From contig NC_015953.1 in assembly GCF_000177195.2 (NCBI RefSeq), positions 6,820,001-6,884,000 of the forward strand: DNA of 64,000 nucleotides. Direction: 5' to 3'. Both the position numbers and the translations under genes were made by a program. Shown here one piece after another: positions 44,328 to 53,179 of this stretch (the first letter of the stretch is position 1; each line of letters starts with the position of its first letter). Below the pieces are notes generated by a model. The model was not told the origin of the DNA. It did not search any database and saw only the letters and a program-made list of their open reading frames with translations. This DNA comes from Streptomyces sp. SirexAA-E (GTDB lineage: Bacteria; Actinomycetota; Actinomycetes; Streptomycetales; Streptomycetaceae).

Positions 44328-44932
44328 CAGCACGCCGACGACGACGTACCCCCGACACACCCACGGCCCCCCGGGCCTTCCGGCCCACCGCCGTCCTGTT
44401 CGACCGCGACGGGACGCTGGTCCACGACGTCCCGTACAACGGCGACCCCGCCCTCGTCCGACCGGTCCCCGGGGCCGCCGAGGCCGTACGGCTGGTGCGG
44501 GAGGCCGGGCTACCGACCGGGGTCGTCACCAACCAGTCCGGCATCGGCCGCGGTCTGCTCTCCCACGAGGACGTACGGCGCGTCAACACCCGGATCGACG
44601 AACTGATCGGGCCGCTGGACGTCTGGGTCTACTGCCCGCACCTGCCCGAGGCGGGCTGCCCCTGCCGCAAGCCGCTCCCCGGCCTGGTCGTCGACGCGGC
44701 CGTACGGCTCGGGCTGCGCCCCGAGGACTGCGCGGTGATCGGCGACATCCGGGCGGACGTGCTCGCCGCCCGGGCCGCGGGAGCCGAAGGGATCCTGGTC
44801 CCCAACGCGGCGACCCTGCCGGAGGAGACCGAGGCCGAGCCGGGGCGGGCCCCCGACATCCTGACCGCGGTACGGCGGCTGATGGCCCGTCCCGCCGCAC
44901 GGGCCGTCCCGGCGGGCGGAGGGCCGGCGTGA
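44324..44932 (+). CDS. gmhB: HAD phosphatase, heptose-1,7-bisphosphate phosphatase type
   Basis: A 202-residue HAD hydrolase: VLFDRDGTLVHD (nucleophile motif), VVTNQSGIGRGLL, and the zinc-finger-like loop CPHLPEAGCPCRKPLPG typical of GmhB and histidinol phosphatases, then VIGDIRADVLAARAAGA. With GmhA and HldE in the same operon it is assigned to removal of the C7 phosphate from heptose 1,7-bisphosphate before adenylylation. Tightly coupled to both neighbours. Confidence 0.85.
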   Translation: MTARRRRRTPDTPTAPRAFRPTAVLFDRDGTLVHDVPYNGDPALVRPVPGAAEAVRLVREAGLPTGVVTNQSGIGRGLLSHEDVRRVNTRIDELIGPLDVWVYCPHLPEAGCPCRKPLPGLVVDAAVRLGLRPEDCAVIGDIRADVLAARAAGAEGILVPNAATLPEETEAEPGRAPDILTAVRRLMARPAARAVPAGGGPA

Positions 44933-45936
44933 ACGTCCTCGTCGTGCGACTCGACAGCTTCGGCGACGTGCTGCTCGCCGGGCCCGCCGTACGGGCGGCC
45001 GCCGCACAGGCCGCACACCTCACCGTGCTCTGCGGTCCCCTGGGCGAACCCGCCGCCCGGATGCTCCCCGGTGTGGACGACGTCATCGTCTGGCGTGCGC
45101 CGTGGGAGGGCGTCCACCCACCGGACGTGGAGGAGGCCGACGTACCCGGTCTCGTCGCCGGACTGCGCGAACGGTCGTTCGACACCGCCCTCGTCCTCAC
45201 CTCCTTCCACCAGAGCCCGCTGCCGGCCGCCCTGCTGCTCCGCCTCGCGGGCGTCGGCAGGATCGGCGCCGACAGCGTCGACCACCCCGGCCGGCTGCTC
45301 GACGTACGCCACCGGCGCCTACCGGACCGGCACGAGGCCGAGGCGGCCCTGGACACCGCGCTGGCCATGGGGTTCCGGCTGCGCGCCGGAGACGACGGCC
45401 GGCTGCGCGTGCTGCCCGCGCCCGACACCGCCGCGCTCACCGGCAACGGCCCCTACGTGGTCGTCCACCCGGGGGCCAGCGCGCCGGCCCGCTCCTGGGA
45501 CGCCGAACGGCACGCCGAGGCCGTACGGATGCTCGCCGACGCCGGACACCGCGTCGTCGTCACCGGCGGCCCCGCCGAGAAGGCCCTGACCCGCATGGTG
45601 AGCGGCGACGACGCCGTCGACCTCGGTGGCCGCACCGGGCCCCGGGAGCTGGCCGGGGTGCTGCGCGGCGCCGACGCGCTGGTCAGCGCCAACACCGGGC
45701 CCGCCCATCTGGCCGCCGCCGTCGGCACGCCCGTCGTCTCGCTGTTCGCGCCCGTCGTGCCCGCCTCGCGCTGGGCGCCCTACGGCGTGCCCACCGTGCT
45801 CCTGGGCGACCAGCGCGCCGACTGCGCCGGGACCCGGGCCCGGCACTGTCCGGTGCCCGGGCACCCCTGCCTGAACGGCGTCACCGCCCACGACGTCGTG
45901 GGCGCGGTGCACAAGCTCCTGAAGGAGAGCGCATGA
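44929..45936 (+). CDS. Glycosyltransferase family 9 (heptosyltransferase-like), first copy
   Basis: A 335-residue GT-B enzyme of family 9, the WaaC/WaaF heptosyltransferase family that uses ADP-heptose. Features: VVRLDSFGDVLLAGPAVRA at the N-terminus, YVVVHPGASAPARSWDAERH, VVVTGGPAEK and SANTGPAHLAAAVGTPVVSL near the C-terminus. Starts with GTG overlapping the gmhB stop. Presence of the ADP-heptose genes in the same operon supports heptose as donor. Confidence 0.88.
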   Translation: MNVLVVRLDSFGDVLLAGPAVRAAAAQAAHLTVLCGPLGEPAARMLPGVDDVIVWRAPWEGVHPPDVEEADVPGLVAGLRERSFDTALVLTSFHQSPLPAALLLRLAGVGRIGADSVDHPGRLLDVRHRRLPDRHEAEAALDTALAMGFRLRAGDDGRLRVLPAPDTAALTGNGPYVVVHPGASAPARSWDAERHAEAVRMLADAGHRVVVTGGPAEKALTRMVSGDDAVDLGGRTGPRELAGVLRGADALVSANTGPAHLAAAVGTPVVSLFAPVVPASRWAPYGVPTVLLGDQRADCAGTRARHCPVPGHPCLNGVTAHDVVGAVHKLLKESA

Positions 45937-46895
45937 ACATCCTCATCTGGCACGTGCACGGCTCGTGGCTGACCTCCTTCGTCCAGGGGCCGCACACCTA
46001 CCTGGTACCGGTGACTCCCGACCGCGGACCCGACGGCCTGGGCCGCGCCCGGACCTGGACCTGGCCCGCGTCGGCGGTCGAACGCACCCCCGAGGAACTG
46101 CGCGACAGCGAGATCGACCTCGTCGTCCTGCAACGACCCCACGAGATCGAACTCACCCACGCGTGGACCGGCCGACGGCCCGGGCGCGACGTCCCCGCCG
46201 TGTACGTGGAGCACAACAGCCCCCACGACACGCCCGTGGACACCGTGCACCCGGTCGCGGGCCGCACGGACATCCCGCTCGTCCACGTCACCCACTTCAA
46301 CCGGCTCATGTGGGACAACGGGCGGGCGCCCACCAGCGTCGTCGAACACGGGATCATCGACCCCGGGCAGCTGTGGACGGGGACCGAGCCGAGAGCCGCC
46401 GTGGTCGTCAACGAACCCGTACGGCGCGGACGGACGACCGGCACCGACCTGCTTCCCCACCTGGCCAGGGCCGCACCCCTGCACGTGTTCGGCATGGGCA
46501 CCGAGGGGCTCGCCCGGCACCTGGACCTCCCGCCGGAGCTGTGCCGGACCTCCGAACTCCCGCAGAGCGGGCTCCACCCGGCCATGGCCCGCTGCCGGGT
46601 CTACCTGCACCCCGTGCGGTGGACCTCGCTCGGGCTCTCCCTCCTGGAGGCGATGTTCCTCGGCATGCCCGTCGTCGCCCTGGGGACGACGGAGGTCCGC
46701 GAAGCGGTGCCACCGGACGCCGGGGTCGTCTCCAACCGGCCCGACGTACTCGACGACGCCCTGCGGCACTTCCTCGCGGACGCCGCGTACGCCGAGCGGA
46801 CCGGGAACCGCGCGCGGGCCGCCGCCCGCGCCAGGTACGGCGTCCAACGGTTCCTGGACGACTGGGAACGACTGATGAAAGAGGTCACGCGATGA
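45933..46895 (+). CDS. Glycosyltransferase, GT-B fold
   Basis: A 320-residue protein with a glycosyl-transferase group 1 C-terminal domain (YLHPVRWTSLGLSLLEAMFLGMPVVAL, TEVREAVPPDAGVVSNRPD), and a shortened N-terminal half (MNILIWHVHGSWLTSFVQG, YVEHNSPHDTPVDTVH). It fits GT4-like enzymes that act on a short acceptor. GAAGGAG precedes the ATG. Donor unknown. Confidence 0.83.
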   Translation: MNILIWHVHGSWLTSFVQGPHTYLVPVTPDRGPDGLGRARTWTWPASAVERTPEELRDSEIDLVVLQRPHEIELTHAWTGRRPGRDVPAVYVEHNSPHDTPVDTVHPVAGRTDIPLVHVTHFNRLMWDNGRAPTSVVEHGIIDPGQLWTGTEPRAAVVVNEPVRRGRTTGTDLLPHLARAAPLHVFGMGTEGLARHLDLPPELCRTSELPQSGLHPAMARCRVYLHPVRWTSLGLSLLEAMFLGMPVVALGTTEVREAVPPDAGVVSNRPDVLDDALRHFLADAAYAERTGNRARAAARARYGVQRFLDDWERLMKEVTR

Positions 46896-48127
46896 CGCAG
46901 CCCAAGCCGCGCCCCGGCCGGATCGCCCTGGTGTCCGAGCACGCGAGTCCCCTTGCGGAGCTGGGCGGTCCGGACGCGGGCGGTCAGAACGTCTACGTCG
47001 CGCAGCTGGCCCGGCACCTGGTCCGGCGCGGACACGACGTCACCGTCTACACCCGCCGCGACAGCCCCGACGTCCCGGCCACCGTGCGGACCCCGCACGG
47101 GGTGAAGGTCGTCCATGTGCCGGCCGGGCCGCCCACCGTCGTACCGAAGGACGAACTGTTCGCCTGGATGCCCGAGTTCGGCGCGCACCTGGCCGGAATG
47201 TGGCGGCGCACCCGGCCCGACGTCGTCCACGCGCACTTCTGGATGTCCGGGCTGGCGGCCCTCGCCGGGGCCCGGGACACCGGTGTCCCGGTCGTCCAGA
47301 CGTACCACGCGCTGGGTACCGTGAAGCGGCGCTACCAGGGCACCGAGGACACCAGTCCGCGTGAACGCGTCGAGATCGAGGCCCGCATCGGGGCCGAGGC
47401 GGACGCGATCATCGCGACCTGCGCCGACGAGGTGGACGAACTCGTCGCCATGGGGGTCGACCGCTCACGGATCGGGGTCGTGCCGTGCGGGGTGGACACC
47501 GGCCAGTTCTCGCCGAGGCCCGCCGCCCGCAGGCCGGACGCTCCCCGACGGCTCCTGGCCGTGGGGCGGCTCGTCCCCCGCAAGGGGTTCGACCGCGCGA
47601 TCAGGGCCCTGGCCGGGGTCCCGGACGCCGAACTGGTCATCGCCGGAGGACCCGAGGCACCGCTGCTGTTCGCCGACCCGGAAGCCGAACGGCTCCGCAA
47701 GGTCGCCTCCGAGCACGGGGTGACCGAACGCGTCCGGATGCTCGGCTGCGTCCCGCAGCACCTCATGCCGGGCCTCCTCTCCAGCGCCGACCTGCTGCTC
47801 TCCCTGCCGAGGTACGAGCCGTTCGGCATCGTGCCCATCGAGGCCATGGCCTGCGGCACACCGGTCGTCGCCACGGCCGTGGGAGGCCAGCTCGACACCG
47901 TCGTCGACGGGGTGACCGGCATCCACGTGCCTCCCGAGGGCGACGATCACGAACTCGCCGGCGTCATCCGCGCCCTGCTCGACGACCCGGCCCGGCGCGC
48001 CCGCTACGGGGCGGCCGGCCGCACGCACGCGCTCGCCCGTTTCACCTGGGACGAGGTGGCCGACGGTGTCGCGCGCGTCTACTCCCGGCTCAGTCCCGTT
48101 CCCCTGCTCTCAGAGGTGGCACGATGA
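46892..48127 (+). CDS. Glycosyltransferase family 4
   Basis: A 411-residue GT-B retaining enzyme: LVSEHASPLAELGGPDAGGQ with the glycine-rich acceptor-side loop, VHAHFWMSGLAAL, LLAVGRLVPRKGFDRAIRAL and the E(x7)E motif in RYEPFGIVPIEAMACGTPVV. It resembles MshA and sucrose-phosphate-synthase-like transferases, but MshA is normally a housekeeping gene elsewhere. Overlaps both neighbours by four bases. Confidence 0.88.
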   Translation: MTQPKPRPGRIALVSEHASPLAELGGPDAGGQNVYVAQLARHLVRRGHDVTVYTRRDSPDVPATVRTPHGVKVVHVPAGPPTVVPKDELFAWMPEFGAHLAGMWRRTRPDVVHAHFWMSGLAALAGARDTGVPVVQTYHALGTVKRRYQGTEDTSPRERVEIEARIGAEADAIIATCADEVDELVAMGVDRSRIGVVPCGVDTGQFSPRPAARRPDAPRRLLAVGRLVPRKGFDRAIRALAGVPDAELVIAGGPEAPLLFADPEAERLRKVASEHGVTERVRMLGCVPQHLMPGLLSSADLLLSLPRYEPFGIVPIEAMACGTPVVATAVGGQLDTVVDGVTGIHVPPEGDDHELAGVIRALLDDPARRARYGAAGRTHALARFTWDEVADGVARVYSRLSPVPLLSEVAR

Positions 48128-48774
48128 AGCTCATCGCTCCCGGCCGGCACTGTGACGACCTGGCCCGCGCACTTCCGGCCTTCCGCACCGCCGCGTCGGT
48201 CACCGAACGGTGGGGCGCCGCACTGGCCCGCGTCCTGCCCGGCGGCGGACGGCTGCTCGTGGCGGGCAACGGCGGCAGCGCCGCCCAGGCCCAGCACCTG
48301 ACCGCCGAACTCGTCGGCCGCTACAAGGACGACCGGCCCGCGTACTCGGCGCTCGCCCTGCACGCCGACACCTCCTCCACCACCGCCATCGCCAACGACT
48401 ACGGCGTCCAGGAGGTGTTCGCCCGGCAGACCTGCGCGCACGGCCGCCGCGGGGACGTGCTGATGCTCCTGTCGACCAGCGGGGCCAGTGCCAACCTGCT
48501 GGCCGCGGCGAGGGAGGCCCGGCGGATCGGGATGCCCGTCTGGGCCCTGACCGGCCCCGAGCCCAACCCGCTGGCCGCGGCGAGCGACGAGGCGCTGTGC
48601 GTCGAGGCCGAGGTGTCCGCCACGGTCCAGGAACTGCACCTGGTCGCCGTCCACATGGTCTGCGAGGCCTTCGACCGCGAGATCGCCGCCCGGACGGCCC
48701 GAGAGACCCGCCGGGTGCGGGCGGAGCGGCCGCAGGCGGCCGACGGCACACCGGCCGGGGAGGAGCGCGCATGA
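48124..48774 (+). CDS. gmhA: Sedoheptulose-7-phosphate isomerase (phosphoheptose isomerase)
   Basis: Converts sedoheptulose 7-phosphate to glycero-manno-heptose 7-phosphate, the entry step to ADP-heptose. A 216-residue SIS-domain protein: AGNGGSAAQAQHLTAELVGR, LHADTSSTTAIANDYG, LLSTSGASANLLAAA and QELHLVAVHMVCEAFD, where His/Glu residues match the GmhA active site. DnaA-initiator-associated DiaA is related but lacks this context. ATGA overlaps link it to its neighbours. Confidence 0.9.
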   Translation: MKLIAPGRHCDDLARALPAFRTAASVTERWGAALARVLPGGGRLLVAGNGGSAAQAQHLTAELVGRYKDDRPAYSALALHADTSSTTAIANDYGVQEVFARQTCAHGRRGDVLMLLSTSGASANLLAAAREARRIGMPVWALTGPEPNPLAAASDEALCVEAEVSATVQELHLVAVHMVCEAFDREIAARTARETRRVRAERPQAADGTPAGEERA

Positions 48775-50207
48775 AGTCCCGCACACCCCTGGTGGTCGTG
48801 GGCGACGCCCTGCTCGACCGTGACGTGACGGGCCACGCGGAACGGCTCGCCCCCGACGCCCCCGTCCCCGTTCTCAGCCGGCCCGAGCGTTCCGCGCGGC
48901 CGGGCGGAGCCGCTCTGGCCGCCTGCCTCGCGGCGGGCGACGGCCGGGAGGTCACCTTCGTCACCGCACTCGGCGACGACGAGTCCTCCCGCACGGTCCG
49001 CGGGATGCTCCAGGACCGGGTGCGACTCGTCGAGATCCCGCTCACGGGGGCACTCGCCTGCAAGACGAGGCTGATGGCCGACGCGCGCCCCCTGCTCCGC
49101 CTCGACGACGGGGACGGGCGCGCGGCGGCCGCCACCCCCGAGGCCGAGGAGGCGGTGGCCGGGGCCCCGGCCGTTCTGGTCGCGGACTACGGGCGGGGCA
49201 CGGCGGACGCCCTGCGGGCCGCCCTGACCGCGCGGGCCGCCCACGCGCCGGTGGTCTGGGACCCGCACCCCGCGGGAGGGCCGCCGGTACCGGGCACGCG
49301 TCTGGTCACCCCCGCCGCCGCGGAGGCCCGGCGCTTCGCGGGGCGCGAGACGGCCGGGCCGGACGAGGACGGCGCCAAGGGCCCGCGCACCGGACTGCGG
49401 GCGGCGGCCGCCGACGCCCGGCGGCTGCTGGAACTGTGGGACGTCGCCTCGGTCGCCGTCACCCTGGGCGAGGACGGCGCCCTGCTGTACCAGGGGGGCA
49501 CCCCGCTGCTGATGCCCGCGCCCTACCGGGCGGGCGGCGACTGCTGCGGTGCCGGCGACAGATTCGCCGCCACGGCCGCGGGCCGGCTCGCCGACGGCGA
49601 ACTGACCGAGACCGCCCTGCGGGAGGCGGTCGAGACCGCGACCCGGTTCGTGGCCGACGGCGGAGCCCACGGCGTCCTGCGCGAGTCGGCCCCCGGCGGC
49701 CAGGACGCGGCACCGGCCCACGGGGCGCAGGAGCTCGTCCGCCGGGTCCGCGCACGCGGCGGCACCGTGGTCGCGGCGGGCGGCTGCTTCGACCTGCTGC
49801 ACGCCGGACACGTCGAACTCCTCCAGGCCGCCCGCCGGGTGGGTGACTGCCTGGTCGTGTGCGTCAACTCCGACGCCTCCGTACGGCGCCGCAAGGGTGG
49901 CGGCCGCCCCGTGGTGACCGCCGCCGACCGGGTCCGGGTGCTGGAGGCCCTGGACTGTGTCGACGCGGTCGTCGTCTTCGACGAGGACACCCCCGAACGC
50001 CTCCTGGGCGAACTGCGCCCCGACGTCTGGGCGAAGGGCGGCGACTACGCGCTCTCCGACCTCCCCGAGGCCGGTCTCCTGGAGAGCTGGGGAGGGCAGG
50101 TGGTCCTCCTGCCCTACCTGGACGGCCGCTCCAGCACCCGGCTGGTGGAACGGGCCTCCCGCGGGCCCGGCGCGGCGCCCCGCTCCGCCCCCTCGTCGCG
50201 GCGGTGA
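48771..50207 (+). CDS. hldE: Bifunctional heptose-7-phosphate kinase / heptose-1-phosphate adenylyltransferase
   Basis: A 478-residue two-domain enzyme like HldE. Residues 1-310: ribokinase/PfkB kinase (VVVGDALLDRDVTGHAER, ACKTRLMADARPLLRLD, GGDCCGAGDRFAATAA with the catalytic Asp). Residues ~335-465: cytidylyltransferase-fold adenylyltransferase (GGCFDLLHAGHVELLQAAR, VCVNSDASVRRRKG, WAKGGDYA). It phosphorylates heptose 7-phosphate at C1 and, after GmhB, couples heptose 1-phosphate to ATP giving ADP-glycero-manno-heptose. No HldD-type 6-epimerase is present in the window, so the D,D-heptose may be the final donor. Confidence 0.92.
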   Translation: MKSRTPLVVVGDALLDRDVTGHAERLAPDAPVPVLSRPERSARPGGAALAACLAAGDGREVTFVTALGDDESSRTVRGMLQDRVRLVEIPLTGALACKTRLMADARPLLRLDDGDGRAAAATPEAEEAVAGAPAVLVADYGRGTADALRAALTARAAHAPVVWDPHPAGGPPVPGTRLVTPAAAEARRFAGRETAGPDEDGAKGPRTGLRAAAADARRLLELWDVASVAVTLGEDGALLYQGGTPLLMPAPYRAGGDCCGAGDRFAATAAGRLADGELTETALREAVETATRFVADGGAHGVLRESAPGGQDAAPAHGAQELVRRVRARGGTVVAAGGCFDLLHAGHVELLQAARRVGDCLVVCVNSDASVRRRKGGGRPVVTAADRVRVLEALDCVDAVVVFDEDTPERLLGELRPDVWAKGGDYALSDLPEAGLLESWGGQVVLLPYLDGRSSTRLVERASRGPGAAPRSAPSSRR

Positions 50208-51232
50208 GGGCGGTGGCCCACCTCGGACCCGCCCCCCTCCCACGGCCCACGGGGAGTCGGCCCACCGTACTGATCCTGCGCGCCCTGGGCCTCGGTGACC
50301 TGCTCGCGGGGGTACCGGCCCTGCGCGCTGTGCGACGGGCGTTCCCCGGCCACGAGACCGTCCTCGCGGCACCGGCCTCGCTGGGCCCCGCCGTACGGGC
50401 GACCGGGGCGGTCGACGCCCACTTCCCGACCGAGGAGAACGGACGCCGCGTCCCCTCGCTCGTCCACTGGCGGCACGCCGCGCCGGACGTCGCCGTCGAC
50501 CTGCACGGAAACGGCCCGGAAAGCCACGACGCCCTGGCCGAGCTGGCACCCGGCCGGCTCCTGTCCTACGCGCGGCCGGAGCCGGGGCACCCCGCGCCAC
50601 CGCGCTGGCGGGCCGACGAACACGAACGGCACCGCTGGTGCCGTTTCCTCCGGTCCCACGGCATCCCGGCGGACCCCGGGGAGCTGCGGATCGCACCGCC
50701 GGCCGTACCGTCGCCGGCCCCGGGAGCCGTCGTGCTGCACCCGGGGGCCGACTCCGGGGCCCGCCGCTGGCCTACCGGCCGCTACGCCGCCGTCGCCGCG
50801 GGACTGCGGGCTGCCGGGCGGAGGGTCGTCGTCACCGGAGGCCCGGGGGAGAAGCAGCTCTGCGCCGAGGTGGCCGAGGGCGCGGGGATGGGAGGCCGGG
50901 ACGTCTTCGCCGGCACGCTGACCTTCGACCAGCTGTCCGCGCTCATCGCCGGGGCCAGGCTCTTCGTCAGCGGTGACACCGGGCCCGCCCATCTGGCCTT
51001 CGCCCACGGCACCCCCTCGGTCACCCTCTTCGGGCCCGTCTCCCCCGAGCTCTGGGGCCCGCCTCCGGGCCGGTGCCACACCGCCCTGTGGCACCCGGGC
51101 CCCCCGGGAGACCCGCACGCGGCGGAGCCGGACCCGCTGCTGCTGAGGCTCGACGCCCGCCGGGTGCTGGAGCGGGCACTCGGCGCACTGGACCACGGAG
51201 GCACCACGGAGGAAGTGACCGCGCATGCCTGA
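50204..51232 (+). CDS. Glycosyltransferase family 9 (heptosyltransferase-like), second copy
   Basis: A 342-residue GT9 enzyme: VLILRALGLGDLLAGVPAL, VVLHPGADSGARRWPTGRYA, VVVTGGPGEKQLCAEVA and VSGDTGPAHLAFAHGTPSV. Same family as the gene at 44929 but distinct in sequence, so two heptosyl transfers are plausible. GTG at 50204 overlaps the hldE stop; a second GTG at 50213 is possible. Confidence 0.88.
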   Translation: MRAVAHLGPAPLPRPTGSRPTVLILRALGLGDLLAGVPALRAVRRAFPGHETVLAAPASLGPAVRATGAVDAHFPTEENGRRVPSLVHWRHAAPDVAVDLHGNGPESHDALAELAPGRLLSYARPEPGHPAPPRWRADEHERHRWCRFLRSHGIPADPGELRIAPPAVPSPAPGAVVLHPGADSGARRWPTGRYAAVAAGLRAAGRRVVVTGGPGEKQLCAEVAEGAGMGGRDVFAGTLTFDQLSALIAGARLFVSGDTGPAHLAFAHGTPSVTLFGPVSPELWGPPPGRCHTALWHPGPPGDPHAAEPDPLLLRLDARRVLERALGALDHGGTTEEVTAHA

Positions 51233-52133
51233 CCGCCGGCGTGAGGACGGTGCGGACGCCCGCACCACGGTCGTCATCATCACCCGCGACCGCCGGGAGA
51301 GCCTGCTGCGCACCCTGGACCACCTGGCGGCGCTGCCCGAGCGGCCCCCCGTCATCGTGGTCGACAACGGATCGGCGGACGGCACCCCGGACGCCGTACG
51401 CGCCCACCCGTGCGGGGCCCGGCTGCTGCTGCCCGGCCGCAACACCGGGGCCGTCGGACGGAACCTGGCGGTACGTCAGGCCTCGACGCCGTACGTCGCC
51501 TTCAGCGACGACGACTCCTGGTGGGAGCCCGGATCCCTGAAAGCGGCGGCGGCGCTCTTCGACACCTACCCTCGGCTCGGCCTGCTCGCCGCCCGTACGG
51601 TGGTGGAGCCCGACGGGACGGACGACCCGATCGACGCGCTGCTCGCGAACTCGCCGCTGCCGACCCGCGCGGACCTGCCCGGCACCCCGGTGCTCGGATT
51701 CCTGGGCTGCGCGGCCGTGGTGCGCCGGTCCGCGTTCCTGGCGGCCGGCGGCTACCACCCGCTCCTGTTCTTCGGGGCCGAGGAGGCCCTGCTCGCCTAC
51801 GACCTGACGGCGGCCGGGTGGGGAGTCGTCCACGAGCCGTCCCTGCTTTCGCACCACGGCCCCGACACCGGGCCCCGGCCCGGCCGGGCGGTCGCCCTGC
51901 GGCGTAACGCCCTGCTGACGGCCTGGCTCCGGCGGCCCCTTCGGATCGCCCTGCGAGAGACGGGACGCCTGCTGGGGGAGTGGGCGCACGGCGGGACGGA
52001 CGCGGGCCGGGCCCTGCGGGAGGCGCTCGTCAGATTCCCGGCGGCGCTGCGGCTGCGCCGGCCGCTGCCCGCCTGGGTGGAGGGCCAGATCGCCCTGCTG
52101 GAGAGCGACGCGCGGGGAGGGCGGGACCGATGA
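51225..52133 (+). CDS. Glycosyltransferase family 2, tandem copy A
   Basis: A 302-residue GT-A enzyme: TTVVIITRDRRESLLRTLDH, VIVVDNGSADGTP, GRNLAVRQASTPYVAFSDDD with the metal site, and FFGAEEALLAYDLTAAGW as acceptor region. It aligns along its whole length with the next gene, so the two arose by tandem duplication. The start overlaps the GT9 stop by 8 nt. Confidence 0.88.
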   Translation: MPDRRREDGADARTTVVIITRDRRESLLRTLDHLAALPERPPVIVVDNGSADGTPDAVRAHPCGARLLLPGRNTGAVGRNLAVRQASTPYVAFSDDDSWWEPGSLKAAAALFDTYPRLGLLAARTVVEPDGTDDPIDALLANSPLPTRADLPGTPVLGFLGCAAVVRRSAFLAAGGYHPLLFFGAEEALLAYDLTAAGWGVVHEPSLLSHHGPDTGPRPGRAVALRRNALLTAWLRRPLRIALRETGRLLGEWAHGGTDAGRALREALVRFPAALRLRRPLPAWVEGQIALLESDARGGRDR

Positions 52134-53047
52134 CGGCCGCCGCCCCCGCGGGCCCCGACCCGCGCACCACCGTCGTGGTCATCACCCGCAACCGCCGCAC
52201 CGAACTCATGCGCACCCTGAGGCTCCTGGAGCAGCTGCCCGAACGCCCGGACGTCATCGTGACGGACAACGGCTCGGACGACGGCACGGCCCGGGCCGTG
52301 GCCGACGACTTCCCCGGCGTCCGGCTGCTCACCCCCGGGGAGAACCTCGGTGCGGTGGGCCGCAACCTCGCCGTCCGCCAGGTCCGCACCCCGTACGTGG
52401 CCTTCTGCGACGACGACACCTGGTGGGAGCCGGGCTCCCTGCGCACGGCCGCCGACCGGCTGGACGCGCATCCCCGGCTGGCCGCCGTGACGGCACGGAT
52501 CGTCGTCGAACCGGGGGGCGAGGACGACCCGGTGGTCGCGGAGCTCCGCGACTCGCCGCTCACCGGCCCCGACTGGCTCCCCGGGCCGGCCATCGGCTCC
52601 TTCCTCGCGGCGGCGACGGTGATGCGGACACGGGCCTTCCGCGAGGCCGGCGGCTTCCACCCCGGGATCTGGCTCGGCGGCGAGGAGGAGCTGCTGGCCA
52701 CGGACCTGATGCGGTCGGGCTGGTGGATGGCGTACCTCCCCGAGGCCGTGATCCACCACGCCGCCTCGGCGGTCCGCGACAGCACGGCCCGGCGGGTGAC
52801 CGGGCTGCGCAACACGCTGTGGTTCACCTGGTTGCGGCGCCCGGCCGGACCGGCGGTGCGGCGCACCCTGTACCTGCTGGCCACGGTCCCCAGGGACCTG
52901 GCCTCGCTGCGGGCGCTCGGACAGGCGTTGCGGGGGCTGCCGTGGGTCCTGCGGCAGCGGCGCCCGGTGCCCCCGGACGTCGAGGCGCGACTGGCGGCGC
53001 TGGAGCGGGCCCAGCGGCGGGGGAGCGCGCGACGGTACGTGGGGTGA
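52130..53047 (+). CDS. Glycosyltransferase family 2, tandem copy B
   Basis: A 305-residue paralogue of the preceding enzyme: TTVVVITRNRRTELMRTLRL, VIVTDNGSDDGTA, GRNLAVRQVRTPYVAFCDDD, WLGGEEELLATDLMRSGWWM. Shared landmarks with copy A include the TPYVAF.DDD.WWEPGSL block and a VVEP....DDP stretch. Last gene of the operon, followed by a strong terminator. Confidence 0.88.
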   Translation: MTAAAPAGPDPRTTVVVITRNRRTELMRTLRLLEQLPERPDVIVTDNGSDDGTARAVADDFPGVRLLTPGENLGAVGRNLAVRQVRTPYVAFCDDDTWWEPGSLRTAADRLDAHPRLAAVTARIVVEPGGEDDPVVAELRDSPLTGPDWLPGPAIGSFLAAATVMRTRAFREAGGFHPGIWLGGEEELLATDLMRSGWWMAYLPEAVIHHAASAVRDSTARRVTGLRNTLWFTWLRRPAGPAVRRTLYLLATVPRDLASLRALGQALRGLPWVLRQRRPVPPDVEARLAALERAQRRGSARRYVG

Positions 53048-53107
53048 GGGCCCCGCCTCCATCCCCGGGGGACGCCCGGTCCGGACGGCCGGTATCCAGG
53101 CGTGAGG

Positions 53108-53139
53108 CGCGGGCGCCGGTGGTGTCACCGGCGCCCGCG
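53108..53139. terminator. Strong bidirectional terminator ending the glycan operon
   Basis: A perfect 14-bp stem (53108-53121 with 53126-53139, core GGGCGCCGGTG/CACCGGCGCCC) with loop GTGT, between the operon and the convergent DUF5709 gene. Confidence 0.85.
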
Positions 53140-53179
53140 AGGTGTCACGGAAGAGCCTTCGGGCGTGTCGGGCCTTCGG

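Noticed and set aside
40624..53047. Heptose operon as an aminoglycoside or nucleoside antibiotic cluster
   Set aside because: Carbamoyltransferase and heptose genes recall tobramycin, hygromycin B and septacidin loci, but aminotransferases, dehydrogenases for aminocyclitols, resistance genes and exporters are absent.
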